Positions 9,688-18,628 of a DNA stretch of 64,000 bases are shown here, piece by piece. Positions within the stretch are counted from its first letter, which is position 1. Every line of letters starts with the position of its first letter. Where the stretch lies: contig NZ_FMAH01000003.1 in the NCBI RefSeq assembly GCF_900094545.1, positions 247,423-311,422 on the forward strand, given 5' to 3'. The DNA is from Martinezella miluonensis. GTDB lineage: Bacteria > Pseudomonadota > Alphaproteobacteria > Rhizobiales > Rhizobiaceae. A program made the position numbers and the translations under genes. The notes below the pieces were generated by a model. The model saw only the letters and a list, made by a program, of their open reading frames with translations. It had not been told where the DNA came from and did no database searches.

Positions 9688-10160
9688 GCGAATATCTCCA
9701 TCAACAAGCTTTCATATCGGTTGGCGACGGTTTCGCGCCATTGCGCCTCGTTCTCAAGATCCAGCACATGGAGCAGCACGGTGTTGTCGTTCGAATCATA
9801 TTCGAGCCATGCGGATCCGGGCGTGCTGGTGAGGATAACAGCCAGAAGCGCCAGCGAGATCTGATCCCGAACCCTGAGCTCCAGGGTCACGAAGCCGGGC
9901 GTCGTGTTTCGCGAGCGGCCGCGCAGGATGATCCAGGCCACTTGCGCATTCGATTTCAGGACGTCGAAAACGACACGAAAGAACAGCTTCGGCAGGAGAT
10001 ACCACTTTCGCAGTTTCGGCTTTTCGGGGCGCAGCGACGCCATCGCCCAGGAGGCAAAGACAGCGACAATGACGCCGAGGATGAATTGGCCGAGCGTAAA
10101 GTCATTCAACAGCAGCCAAAGCAGGACCAAGATGAGCGTCAGCAGCGGATAGGGAAACAT
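9684..10160 (-). CDS. phaE: Mrp/Pha antiporter subunit E
   Basis: A 158-residue subunit with two N-terminal helices (about residues 5-45) and a cytosolic C-terminal half. The segment ILTSTPGSAWLEYD near residues 110-123 matches the MrpE motif around the conserved TPG. I start it at the ATG at 10158-10160, which overlaps the phaD stop; the longer open frame upstream is phaD read out of frame. Confidence 0.93.
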   Translation of the reverse strand: MFPYPLLTLILVLLWLLLNDFTLGQFILGVIVAVFASWAMASLRPEKPKLRKWYLLPKLFFRVVFDVLKSNAQVAWIILRGRSRNTTPGFVTLELRVRDQISLALLAVILTSTPGSAWLEYDSNDNTVLLHVLDLENEAQWRETVANRYESLLMEIFA

Positions 10161-11770
10161 CACGAACCTCCCGCCTTGCTCGACAGGGTCGCCGCATTGC
10201 GAACCGCATCGACATAGATGCGGGGATCGCTGAGCGTTCGGATGGTCACTTCCATATATTGCATGACCGGGCCGGCCCAAATGGTCAGCGCCAGCGTCAA
10301 GGCAAGGAGGCCCATGACAGGCAATATCTCGATTACGAGCACGCGCGGAACCGTGCCTTCGAGCGAGCTCCAGAATGTGCGTATGCCGGCCCGCGTCATG
10401 GAAATCAGGGCGGCGATGCCCGAAAGGATCACCAGCAGGATCAGCGCCCAGACGGCCGCACTCGGCGGCACGCCGATCGCGCCTGTGCCCATCATGGCCG
10501 ACAGCATGGCGAACTTGGCAACGAAGCCCGAAAGCGGAGGCAGGCCGGCGAGCAGGATTGCGCAGGCGGCAAAGCAGATGCCGAGCATGGCCATGGTGCC
10601 TGGCATAGTGACCCCCTCACCTTCCTCGGCCTCCTTTTCCTCGGCATCACCATAGGCTTCCATAGTGACGGCGAGAACGCTGGCGCCTGCGTCCTGCCCA
10701 CGCTCGACAAGCTCGATCAGCATGAAAAAGGCGCTGATCGTCAGCGTGGAACTGACAAGATACATCAAAGCGCCGGCGGAGATCGAACCGTCATTGATGC
10801 CGATCACCATGAGCAAGGTTCCCGAGGATACAAGTACGGAAAAGCCCGCCAATCGGCCGAGCGCCTGCGATGCCAGCACTCCTATGATACCGAAAATCAG
10901 CGTCGCCATGCCGCCATAGAGAAGCATGGTCGCGCCGAAGCCGGCGGACGGTCCTACGCTGAAAAGAAGCATGGTCAGCCGCAGGATGACATAGATGCCG
11001 AGTTTGCTCAGAATGGCGAAAATGCCGGCAACAGGTGCGGAAGCGGCACTATAGGCCGTGGGCAGCCAGAAGCAGAGCGGCCACATGCCGGCTTTGATCA
11101 GGAAGGCGATGCCAAGCACACCTGCGCCTGCCTGCATGAGCATGCGGCGATCGGCGGCCATTTCGGGAATGCGCACAGCCAGATCGGCCATATTCAGCGT
11201 TCCCGTCGTGCCGTAGATCAGGCTGACGCCGATAAGGAAGAGCAGCGCGGCGGCGAGATTGACAGCGATGTAATGCAGGCCCGCCTTGACGCGAAGCGGA
11301 CCGGAACCATGAAGCAGGAGACCATAGGAAGCAGCCAGCATCACCTCGAAGAAGACGAAGAGATTGAAGAGGTCGCCGGTCAGGAAGGCACCGTTCACGC
11401 CCATGAGCAGCAGTTGGAACATCGTGTGGAAATGGGCGCCCACCGCATGCCAGCGCGCCAGCGAGAAGATCAATGCTGCAACGGCAACGACGGAAGTCAG
11501 CAGAAGCATGAGCGCCGAGAGACTATCGAGCACCAATACGATGCCGAAGGGGGCGCTCCAGTTTCCGAGGAGATAGGCGCGCTCCTGACCGGCCGATCCA
11601 CCTTCGGTACGGAAGAGCGCAAGCGCAACGCCGACCAGCAAGAGCGTCGCAGCAAGGCTGACAAGCGCCTTTAACGTGCGCTCGCGTTCATCGATGAACA
11701 GCAGAATAGCAGCCGCAACCAGTGGCAGCAGGATAGGAACAATGATGAGATGGTGCGACCAACCTGTCAT
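10160..11770 (-). CDS. phaD: Mrp/Pha antiporter subunit D
   Basis: A 536-residue polytopic protein of the NADH-quinone oxidoreductase subunit N/M (antiporter-like) family, with about 14 hydrophobic segments. The segment FFEVMLAASYGLLL holds the conserved proton-channel glutamate and KAGMWPLCFWLPTAYSAA the conserved lysine and Pro. The start ATG at 11768-11770 overlaps the phaC stop. A short hydrophilic insert rich in Glu (AEEKEAEEGEG) interrupts the second half; such inserts vary between relatives. Confidence 0.95.
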   Translation of the reverse strand: MTGWSHHLIIVPILLPLVAAAILLFIDERERTLKALVSLAATLLLVGVALALFRTEGGSAGQERAYLLGNWSAPFGIVLVLDSLSALMLLLTSVVAVAALIFSLARWHAVGAHFHTMFQLLLMGVNGAFLTGDLFNLFVFFEVMLAASYGLLLHGSGPLRVKAGLHYIAVNLAAALLFLIGVSLIYGTTGTLNMADLAVRIPEMAADRRMLMQAGAGVLGIAFLIKAGMWPLCFWLPTAYSAASAPVAGIFAILSKLGIYVILRLTMLLFSVGPSAGFGATMLLYGGMATLIFGIIGVLASQALGRLAGFSVLVSSGTLLMVIGINDGSISAGALMYLVSSTLTISAFFMLIELVERGQDAGASVLAVTMEAYGDAEEKEAEEGEGVTMPGTMAMLGICFAACAILLAGLPPLSGFVAKFAMLSAMMGTGAIGVPPSAAVWALILLVILSGIAALISMTRAGIRTFWSSLEGTVPRVLVIEILPVMGLLALTLALTIWAGPVMQYMEVTIRTLSDPRIYVDAVRNAATLSSKAGGS

Positions 11771-12105
11771 TTCCGGTCGCTCCTTCCATCGACATGATCG
11801 GTGCCGGTCAGCCCGCGCGAGGCAAGCAGCACCACGAGGAACAAGGCAGTCGTCGCAAAGCCGATAACGATCGCCGTCAGCACCAGAGCCTGCGGCACCG
11901 GATCGGCAAGCGTCGCTGTCGCAGTGCCATCCGCCAGCAGCGGCGGCATATTCGACTTCACGCCACCGACGCCGAAGATGAAGAGATTGACGGCATAGGA
12001 CAGCAACGACAGCCCGATAATGACCTGATAGGTGCGTGGACGCAGGATCAGCCAGACGCCGCAAGCTGTCATCACACCGATTGCAACGGACAAGATGAGT
12101 TCCAT
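11767..12105 (-). CDS. phaC: Mrp/Pha antiporter subunit C
   Basis: A 112-residue, three-helix protein of the NuoK/MrpC family. The motif IIGLSLLSYAVNLFIF carries the conserved membrane Ser/Asn region and DPVPQALVLTAIVIG is the MrpC signature (about residues 70-84). ATG at 12103-12105 overlaps the phaAB stop as ATGA; an in-frame TTG one codon upstream is less likely. Confidence 0.95.
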   Translation of the reverse strand: MELILSVAIGVMTACGVWLILRPRTYQVIIGLSLLSYAVNLFIFGVGGVKSNMPPLLADGTATATLADPVPQALVLTAIVIGFATTALFLVVLLASRGLTGTDHVDGRSDRK

Positions 12106-14993
12106 CAATCCCCCTTTGCCTTTTCCGCCTCGATGGCGCGGAGGCGATTGATACGGATCGACTGGTGCGCAAGCGCGACGAGGATCAGAACCGTGGAGCC
12201 GACGACAAGCAGGAAGACGCCGAGATCGAAGAGCAGTGCGCTCGCAGCCGGCACTTTCCCGATCAGCGGCACATCCAGATATTGGAAATGCGACGTGAGG
12301 AAGGGATAGCCGAAGAACCAGGCACCGGCACCGGTCGCGGTCGCCACGAGAAGGCCAGCTCCCATCCAGCGCAACGGCAGGATACGGATGCGATCCTCTG
12401 CCCAGCGCGTGCCGCCGGCCAGATATTGCAGCAGGAAGGCGATCGACAACGTCAGGCCGGCCGAGAAGCCGCCGCCTGGAGCGTCATGCCCGCGCATGAA
12501 GATATAGACCGACAAGGCGATGACGAAGGGGAACATCCACTGCATGATCACGGACGGCACGAGCAGATAGTCGCGCACCGTATCGCCGGCCGAGCGCTCC
12601 GGCCGTTCCTCGTCGAAACGGTTCTGGATCTGCTGCTGCTCCGGCATCTCCATGCTATCAGGCGCCGGACGGAAACGACGCAGAAGCGCATAGACCGTCA
12701 GCGCCACGACCCCGAGAACGGCGATTTCACCCAAGGTGTCGAAGCCACGGAAATCGACCAGGATCACGTTGACGACATTGCGACCGCCGCCCTTCGAATA
12801 GGCGTTTTCGAGGAAGTAGTTCGCAATCGCGTCAGGCACCGGAGTGGTCATGACGGCATAGGAGATGAACATCATGCCGACACCGCAGATGACGGCCAAA
12901 GCGAGGTCGCGGAAACGACGGAAACGCGCGCGAAGATCGACCGTATCGTCGATCCCCTCGGTCCGCTTCGGCAGCCAGCGCAGCCCCAGCAGAATGAGAA
13001 CCGTGGTGACGATCTCCACGAGGAGCTGAGTGATGGCGAGATCGGGCGCGGAGAGCCAAATGAACGTCAAGCAGACGATGAGCCCCACTCCGCCCAACAT
13101 CACCAGGGCCGCGAGCCGGTGATATTTGGCGAAGAAGGCGGTACCGATGGCCAGGCAGATACCAATGGCCCAGATCGCCGCAAAGATTGGATCGGCGCCC
13201 GAAAAGGCAAAACGCCTCGCCTCGAAGCCGGACAGATAGAGCGGCAGCAGGCCGGCCGCAAAACCGGTTACGACCACCCAGCGAAGCTGCGGCTGCAGCT
13301 TGCGCGTCCCGATCCGCTTTTCCGCCGTTCTCGCCCAATGCCAGGAAACTTCGACCAGAACGCGCTCAAAGATGCGCTGGCCTTTCAGGCGGCGGAAAAA
13401 GGGAGGCCCATCCTCGCAGCGCGACAGATAATCCTTGAAGACGAAATAGAAGAGGGTGCCGCCGACCAAGGCGATCACGCTCATGACGAGCGGCAGATTG
13501 ACGCCATGCCAAAGCGAAAGGCTGTACTCAGGCGTATCGGCAAGCAAGACGCTTGCGACGGCCGTATGCAGGAAAGGCGCAATCGAGACAGCCGGCACGA
13601 TACCGACGATCAGACACACCACCACGAGAAGCTCGATCGGGAAACGCATCCAGCGCGGCGGCTCGTGCGGCTTGGCGATCGGCAGATCCGTCGGTGCGGG
13701 GCCGAAGAAAACCGTTTGAATGAAGCGCAAGGAATAGGCGACGCTGAAAGCACTCGCCAGGGTCGCCACATAGGGCAGGATCCGGTCGAGAATGGAATCG
13801 GCATGCGTCTCGATGGCTTCCGCGAAGAACATCTCCTTCGATAGGAACCCGTTCAGCAAGGGAACGCCGGCCATGGCCGCGCTCGCGACGATCGCCAGCG
13901 CGCCCGTGAATGGGAGATGGCGGAACAAACCGCTCAGGCGGCGCATGTCACGCGTGCCGGTTTCATGATCGATGATGCCGGCGGCCATGAACAGCGATGC
14001 CTTGAAGGTCGCATGGTTCAGCATATGGAAGATGGCGGCGACCGTGGCGAGCGGACTGCCGAGACTGAGCAGCGTGGTGATGAGACCGAGATGGCTGATC
14101 GTCGAATAGGCGAGCAGCCCCTTGAGGTCCTGCTGGAACATCGCAAAATAAGCACCCAGCAGCAGGGTCGTGATGCCCGCCGCGCCGACGAGATAGAACC
14201 ATTCGTCCGTACCCGCCAGAACGGGCCAGAAGCGTGCCAGCAGGAATACGCCGGCTTTGACCAGCGTTGCCGAATGCAGATAGGCCGAAACGGGCGTCGG
14301 CGCCGACATGGCGTTCGGCAGCCAGAAATGGAAAGGGAACTGCGCGCTCTTCGTCAGCGCCCCCAGAAGGATCAGCACCAATGCCAGCGTATAGAGCGGG
14401 TGGTTGCGGATGAGGTCGCCGGACGCCAGGATCTTGTCCAGATCATAGCTTCCGACAATATGGCCAAGCAGGATCAGCCCGATCAGCAGGCAGAAGCCGC
14501 CGATCCCGGTAATCGTCAGCGCCATTCGCGCGCCGTCACGGGCGGCGGCGCTATTGTGCCAATAGCTGATGAGCAGGAACGAGAAGATGCTCGTCAGCTC
14601 CCAGAATATCGAGAGCAGGATGACATTGCCCGACAGCACGATGCCGAGCATCGCCCCCATGAAGGCAAGCAGAAAAGAGAAGAAACGCGGAACCGGATCT
14701 TCTTCCGACATGTAGTATCGGGCGTAGACGATGACGAGAAAGCCGACCGCCGTAATGACGACCGAAAAGAGCCAGGAGAAACCATCCATTCTCAGGCTGA
14801 AATCAAGCCCGAGCTGCGGCAGCCACTCGATGCTGACACGCACCACGCCCCCATCCATGACGGCAGGATAGGAACTGACCGAGATCAACAGCGCCAGAAA
14901 GGTGACCGATCCAGCGATCCAGGCTGGCGTGCGCCGCGATTGCGTGCGCAACAGGCAAACGGAGAGAAGACTTCCGATAAACGGCAGAGCCAA
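12105..14993 (-). CDS. phaAB: Mrp/Pha antiporter fused subunits A and B
   Basis: A protein of at least 962 residues joining MrpA and MrpB, as is normal in rhizobial Pha operons. The NuoL-like part spans roughly residues 1-780, with FWELTSIFSFLLISYWHN (conserved Glu) and KSAQFPFHFWLPNAM (conserved Lys). The MrpB part covers about residues 800-962, with MRGHDAPGGGFSAGL. The start is uncertain. The given one is a TTG (14991-14993) without a clear ribosome site, and coding similarity (PILILALLALPFIG) seems to run on for about 15 codons to an in-frame stop near 15045 with no ATG, GTG or further TTG. An AAGGAAGGA site lies about 30-40 bases upstream of the TTG. Confidence 0.92.
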   Translation of the reverse strand: MALPFIGSLLSVCLLRTQSRRTPAWIAGSVTFLALLISVSSYPAVMDGGVVRVSIEWLPQLGLDFSLRMDGFSWLFSVVITAVGFLVIVYARYYMSEEDPVPRFFSFLLAFMGAMLGIVLSGNVILLSIFWELTSIFSFLLISYWHNSAAARDGARMALTITGIGGFCLLIGLILLGHIVGSYDLDKILASGDLIRNHPLYTLALVLILLGALTKSAQFPFHFWLPNAMSAPTPVSAYLHSATLVKAGVFLLARFWPVLAGTDEWFYLVGAAGITTLLLGAYFAMFQQDLKGLLAYSTISHLGLITTLLSLGSPLATVAAIFHMLNHATFKASLFMAAGIIDHETGTRDMRRLSGLFRHLPFTGALAIVASAAMAGVPLLNGFLSKEMFFAEAIETHADSILDRILPYVATLASAFSVAYSLRFIQTVFFGPAPTDLPIAKPHEPPRWMRFPIELLVVVCLIVGIVPAVSIAPFLHTAVASVLLADTPEYSLSLWHGVNLPLVMSVIALVGGTLFYFVFKDYLSRCEDGPPFFRRLKGQRIFERVLVEVSWHWARTAEKRIGTRKLQPQLRWVVVTGFAAGLLPLYLSGFEARRFAFSGADPIFAAIWAIGICLAIGTAFFAKYHRLAALVMLGGVGLIVCLTFIWLSAPDLAITQLLVEIVTTVLILLGLRWLPKRTEGIDDTVDLRARFRRFRDLALAVICGVGMMFISYAVMTTPVPDAIANYFLENAYSKGGGRNVVNVILVDFRGFDTLGEIAVLGVVALTVYALLRRFRPAPDSMEMPEQQQIQNRFDEERPERSAGDTVRDYLLVPSVIMQWMFPFVIALSVYIFMRGHDAPGGGFSAGLTLSIAFLLQYLAGGTRWAEDRIRILPLRWMGAGLLVATATGAGAWFFGYPFLTSHFQYLDVPLIGKVPAASALLFDLGVFLLVVGSTVLILVALAHQSIRINRLRAIEAEKAKGD

Positions 14994-15164
14994 AAGTGCT
15001 AGAATAAGAATGGGCCCGCTGGTTATCCCAAAACGTCGTTCCTTCCTTCAGCCGGATCACCACAGCCGCCTTAGGGGCGAACGCCTCTAGCAAACCGGCG
15101 TAATATGGCCTATATGATAGATATTGACCAATATGGGCAGTTTGGAACTGCGCGTCAAGGTAAG

Positions 15165-15497
15165 ATGGCGATGATTTTAACACCCGCGCTCTGTCGAGCG
15201 GCCCGAGGCTTTCTCGACTGGACTCAGATGGACCTCGCCGACCGCTCCGGTGTATCGCGCAGCACGATCCGCGACTATGAGGGCGATCGCCACAGCCTGC
15301 ATCGGGCAACGGAAGCACAGCTGCGACTGGCTCTCGAAAACGGAGGAATCGCCTTCTTCCGCGTCGAGGGGCATGAAATCGGTATCTGTCTTAAAACTCC
15401 TAGCACAGATGCGCCCGCGCCGGCACATACAGAGAGTGGTGAGATCCTGCCGGTTTCGGGCGAACAAGGCCACGCGACAGGCAAACGGGGACAATGA
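15165..15497 (+). CDS. Small XRE-family helix-turn-helix regulator
   Basis: About 110 residues in the form given. The segment CRAARGFLDWTQMDLADRSG followed by VSRSTIRDYE is a classical XRE helix-turn-helix; the family in Rhizobiales starts LTPxxCRAAR, so an internal ATG (15165 or 15171, with AAGG just upstream) is more likely than the first ATG at 15105. The tail (AFFRVEGHEIGICLK) matches the short beta hairpin of this family, and the last 35 residues are low in structure. It is divergent from the antiporter operon, which it might regulate, though nothing proves this. Confidence 0.7.
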   Translation: MAMILTPALCRAARGFLDWTQMDLADRSGVSRSTIRDYEGDRHSLHRATEAQLRLALENGGIAFFRVEGHEIGICLKTPSTDAPAPAHTESGEILPVSGEQGHATGKRGQ

Positions 15498-15515
15498 AGC
15501 TTGGCTGGCCCATAG

Positions 15516-15721
15516 GCAGCGGCTGGCGGCTACGATCTGCCATGGTTCGGCCTTTTCCAATGGCCGAACCTGTCGCCGCTCGACAAGTCTTTGGAGAAAA
15601 AGCCACCGAGATTCCGGAGCATTGCACCTATTGCCTATATGCGGTCGTCGGCCTGCACATCCTTGCAGCCCTCTGGCACCATCTCTTACGCAGAGATGAG
15701 GTATTGCGGCGGATGCTATAG
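15516..15721 (+). pseudogene. Cytochrome b561 family remnant (frameshifted, N-terminus lost)
   Basis: Two reading frames together resemble the last 65-70 residues of a b561-type membrane cytochrome. The first frame, from about 15516, gives GGYDLPWFGLFQWPNL followed by SPLDKSLEK. The second, after an A5 run at 15597-15601, gives ATEIPEH, then GLHILAALWHHLLRRDEVL and a stop at 15719-15721. The HILAALWHH segment contains the heme-ligand histidines of helix four. An in-frame TAG lies immediately before the first frame and there is no N-terminal half, so this is a decayed gene end and not a working protein. Confidence 0.6.
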
Positions 15722-15768
15722 CGGACACTTGCCGTGGGTCACGGAAGCCAGTCAATACGCTGAAGCGA

Positions 15769-16653
15769 CTACCGCATATTGAGACGCGACAGTGTAAGGC
15801 GCGACTGCTCGCTTAACGTCTCGTTTTTGCCACCCCGATAGTAGCTGAGGGCAATGACGGCGCCGTAAAGCGCCCACCCCTCGGCCCTCAGCCAATCGGC
15901 ATCGCTCACCTCGCAGGCGATGCGAAAGGCTTCGCGAGCGGACGGATCGACCCAGGACCATGCCGCCGCATAATCTGCCGCTGGATCGCCGACGGCACAG
16001 AGGCCCCAGTCGATCACCCCGATCAGTCGCCCATCTCTAGCTATCAGATTATCCGCCTTGAGATCGCCGTGCAGCCAGACCGGCGGTCCCTGATACACAG
16101 TCGCGCAGGCTCGTTGCCAGAGCTGTCTCGCCGCGGGAGCATCGATCTCATCCGCCAGAATGTCGATCGCCGGCAGCGTGATTGAAGAGAGGAGCTCGAG
16201 CACCACGCCGCGACGATGATTGAGTTCACCTGCGAGCGGCGCACCTCTGGTGTCCACGCGATGAAGGGCCTTGAGAAAATCCGCAAGCGCAAGTGCCGCT
16301 GCGGTCGGATCTACAATGTTAGCTGGAGAGGCGATGTCTCCTTCCATCCAGTTGAAAATACCGAAGTCGCAGTTCAAGCCGAATCCCGCCCTTCCTCGAA
16401 AACGCAGTCTCGGCACTTCGAGCGGCAGATCTGCAAAACGAGGTAGCCAATCCAGCTCTTTGTCGATGAGATGTTTGGCAGCCTCGCGTCGCGGAAGGCG
16501 CAACAGCAATGTCTCGCCTATGCGATAAATCGCGTTATCGGTACCTGACGACGCCAGACGCCGAACCGGAAGATCCACCCATTGCGGCGTCATCTCAGCC
16601 AGTAACTGCCGGATCACAGCCTCTTCCTGCCCGATATCATCCTGATCAGACAA
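15769..16653 (-). CDS. Aminoglycoside phosphotransferase (APH) family kinase
   Basis: A 294-residue protein with the APH/choline kinase fold. Catalytic loop WLHGDLKADNLI (His-Gly-Asp and Asn, about residues 191-202) and metal-binding GVIDWGLCAVGDP (about 209-221) are intact, so it should be an active kinase of a small hydroxyl-bearing molecule. Many members of this family in soil bacteria do not confer drug resistance, and the substrate is unknown. The start is TTG (16651-16653) with AGGA about 8 bases upstream; no ATG lies nearer than residue 20. Confidence 0.85.
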   Translation of the reverse strand: MSDQDDIGQEEAVIRQLLAEMTPQWVDLPVRRLASSGTDNAIYRIGETLLLRLPRREAAKHLIDKELDWLPRFADLPLEVPRLRFRGRAGFGLNCDFGIFNWMEGDIASPANIVDPTAAALALADFLKALHRVDTRGAPLAGELNHRRGVVLELLSSITLPAIDILADEIDAPAARQLWQRACATVYQGPPVWLHGDLKADNLIARDGRLIGVIDWGLCAVGDPAADYAAAWSWVDPSAREAFRIACEVSDADWLRAEGWALYGAVIALSYYRGGKNETLSEQSRLTLSRLNMR

Positions 16654-16751
16654 CCCAAATATCCTGTCTTGTTACCGCACGATTCTCGACAGCAATGGTC
16701 AGACGGTTCCAGGTCGGCGTCAACCGATCAAGCCCTTTGTCCATCCATCCC

Positions 16752-17198
16752 CTACCAGAGGCGCCAGTGAGTAAAGCCAGGTTTCGGATCGAACTGGAAG
16801 CCGATCGCCTGCCAAAATGCAGCCGCGTCGGCGTTGTCGGTGTTCACGGTCACGATGGTCCCGCTCGGCAGCGCCCGCCCCAGGATCGCTGTCGCCAACT
16901 CGCTACCGAGACCGTGACGCCGATATGGGGGCCGAATATAGAAGCGGCGCATGCGCATGGCGGATGGTGTGTCGGGATCAACCGTCATCCCGCCGATCCC
17001 CGCCAGATCGCCATTCACCCTGATGGCCAGCAGAATTTCATGTACGTCGCCGAAGCGCTGCTCGCCGCTCTGCCACTCGGCATATAACCGCTCCAGGAAG
17101 CGCTTGCCCTCGGCAGCCGCCGCCCGACGCGGCACGTCGAAATCGAGCGGAAGATGCTCCCTCAACTCCTCCAGTTCGAAACCACACAAGGCTTGCAT
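16752..17198 (-). CDS. GNAT family N-acetyltransferase
   Basis: A 148-residue single-domain acetyltransferase. The acetyl-CoA loop is RPPYRRHGLGSELA (Arg/Gln-x-x-Gly-x-Gly/Ala type, about residues 91-104), preceded by MRRFYIRP (beta 4) and followed by TVNTDNADAAAFWQAIGF, the usual C-terminal strand and helix. I start it at the ATG at 17196-17198; the open frame upstream overlaps the next gene region and lacks family similarity. Substrate unknown. Confidence 0.85.
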   Translation of the reverse strand: MQALCGFELEELREHLPLDFDVPRRAAAAEGKRFLERLYAEWQSGEQRFGDVHEILLAIRVNGDLAGIGGMTVDPDTPSAMRMRRFYIRPPYRRHGLGSELATAILGRALPSGTIVTVNTDNADAAAFWQAIGFQFDPKPGFTHWRLW

Positions 17199-17316
17199 CC
17201 TCACTGTCCCATGACTTTGGCTCAACGGTTTGACCGTAACGACGTTCGAGACTGCGCGGTCCGCGGCGGCAATATTCGATATGTTGTGAGCAGCAGAATT
17301 GACGCTGCAGGTCATT

Positions 17317-17685
17317 TCACTGCGGTTCGCCGATCTCCACAGCGTGACCATCCGGATCGTAGAAACGAAACACGCGCTGTCCCCATTCCTGTCTTTCGAC
17401 AGGATGGATGAGTTCGACATGCGGAGCCACTTTTTCGAAGGCTGCATCCACATCGTCGTGTTCGAAATAAAGCAGGACGTTTCGACGCCCATAAGGCTCC
17501 GGTATTTCGGAACTCGTTCTCCAAACCGTCTGCTCGAGTGACTTTCCGTCATGAATTGCAAATCCGGTTTCAAAGAGCACGAAATTCCCAAAATCGCTCA
17601 GGATTTCAAGGCCCATGACATCTCGATAAAACGCTTTTGAGCGCTCGATATCGCCGACGAAGGGGATTGGATTCACGAAACGCAT
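17317..17685 (-). CDS. VOC (glyoxalase/bleomycin resistance) family protein
   Basis: A 122-residue protein made of two beta-alpha-beta-beta-beta modules. The start MRFVNPIPFVGDIERSKAFY and GFAIHDGKSLEQ, then VLLYFEHDDVDAAFEKV and a final FRFYDPDGHAVEIGE are typical VOC elements; the last includes the conserved metal-ligand Glu. ATG at 17683-17685 is preceded by TTGGAA and fits the family start, so the upstream extension of the frame is left out. It lies in a run of small accessory genes and its substrate is unknown. Confidence 0.85.
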   Translation of the reverse strand: MRFVNPIPFVGDIERSKAFYRDVMGLEILSDFGNFVLFETGFAIHDGKSLEQTVWRTSSEIPEPYGRRNVLLYFEHDDVDAAFEKVAPHVELIHPVERQEWGQRVFRFYDPDGHAVEIGEPQ

Positions 17686-17849
17686 TTCCAAAACCAATTC
17701 TGCTGTCGAGGATGGGCCAGGAAAGAAATGCCTTTCCAAATCACTTCGGAAAAGTGCATCTCCAATCATCACACCGTTTCCAAATACAGGGCCGATGTCA
17801 ATTCTTCGGACAGTACGATCTTGTCGCGAACCACCAGGAGGGCCGATCG

Positions 17850-18353
17850 ATGACAGATAATGCGCGCACCATGATTGTCATGGATGCCGGAATTTCACGC
17901 TTCCAACTGCGGGCGGGCGCCTTGATCCGCTCCAACGGTCACCTCCTCATTCACCGCGCGGTCGGCGACGCGTTCTGGTCCCTGCCCGGCGGCCGGGTGG
18001 AGTTTCACGAGGCGGGTGCCGAAACACTGGCGCGCGAGATAGAGGAAGAGATCGGCTGTCGGGCAGCGATCGGACCACTGCGCTTCATCATCGAGAACTT
18101 CTTCGAATTCGTGGGACGGCGTGTTCACGAGGTCGGGTTCTATTATGAGGCGGAGCTGTCCCAGCCGCTACCCTTCCATGAGACCGAAATCGTGCATCGG
18201 GTCAAGGACGGCAGTGCCGACCTCGAATTTCGCTGGACGCTGCCAACGCGGGCCGCCCTGACGCAAGTCGACCTGCAGCCCGCGCCCTTGCAAACTCTTA
18301 TCGAAACCATGCCCGCCGGCGTCCAGCACCTTGTCCGCCGCAACATGGCCTGA
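17850..18353 (+). CDS. NUDIX hydrolase
   Basis: A 167-residue protein with a complete NUDIX box: GGRVEFHEAGAETLAREI followed by EEEIG (about residues 43-65), which provides the Mg2+-binding glutamates. It would hydrolyse a nucleoside diphosphate linked to another group. The ATG at 17850 has a strong AGGAGG 8 bases upstream, so I do not use the longer open frame, which is antisense to the VOC gene. Confidence 0.9.
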   Translation: MTDNARTMIVMDAGISRFQLRAGALIRSNGHLLIHRAVGDAFWSLPGGRVEFHEAGAETLAREIEEEIGCRAAIGPLRFIIENFFEFVGRRVHEVGFYYEAELSQPLPFHETEIVHRVKDGSADLEFRWTLPTRAALTQVDLQPAPLQTLIETMPAGVQHLVRRNMA

Positions 18354-18628
18354 CTATCGGAACAGTTGACCGCGACGTGCAGACTGGCTTGATTGCAACG
18401 TAGCGAGCGGTCGGTTTCGTCAAACCGTGCTCCACTCGACCCGATAATCCGGCACAAGGCGGTTGTGCGCATTCGCGAGCTCGGCCAACATATCAAAGAG
18501 CTCGATACCGAAGCCTCGCCGGAAATGCATGAGGACATCTGTCACTATGGCGGCAGCGGGCATTCCCTCAGCACCAGCAATCGTGATTATCTGCGGCATG
18601 TCCCGCCGCATTGATAAGGATTGAACGC

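Noticed and set aside
12165..13844. A 559-codon plus-strand frame across phaAB
   Set aside because: Antisense to the fused antiporter subunit, highly charged and without any recognisable motif.
18420..18611. A 63-codon minus-strand frame between the NUDIX and DhaK-DhaL genes (MRRDMPQIITIAGAEG start)
   Set aside because: Its composition is protein-like but I recognise no family, see no ribosome site, and it lies in the short upstream region of the kinase gene.
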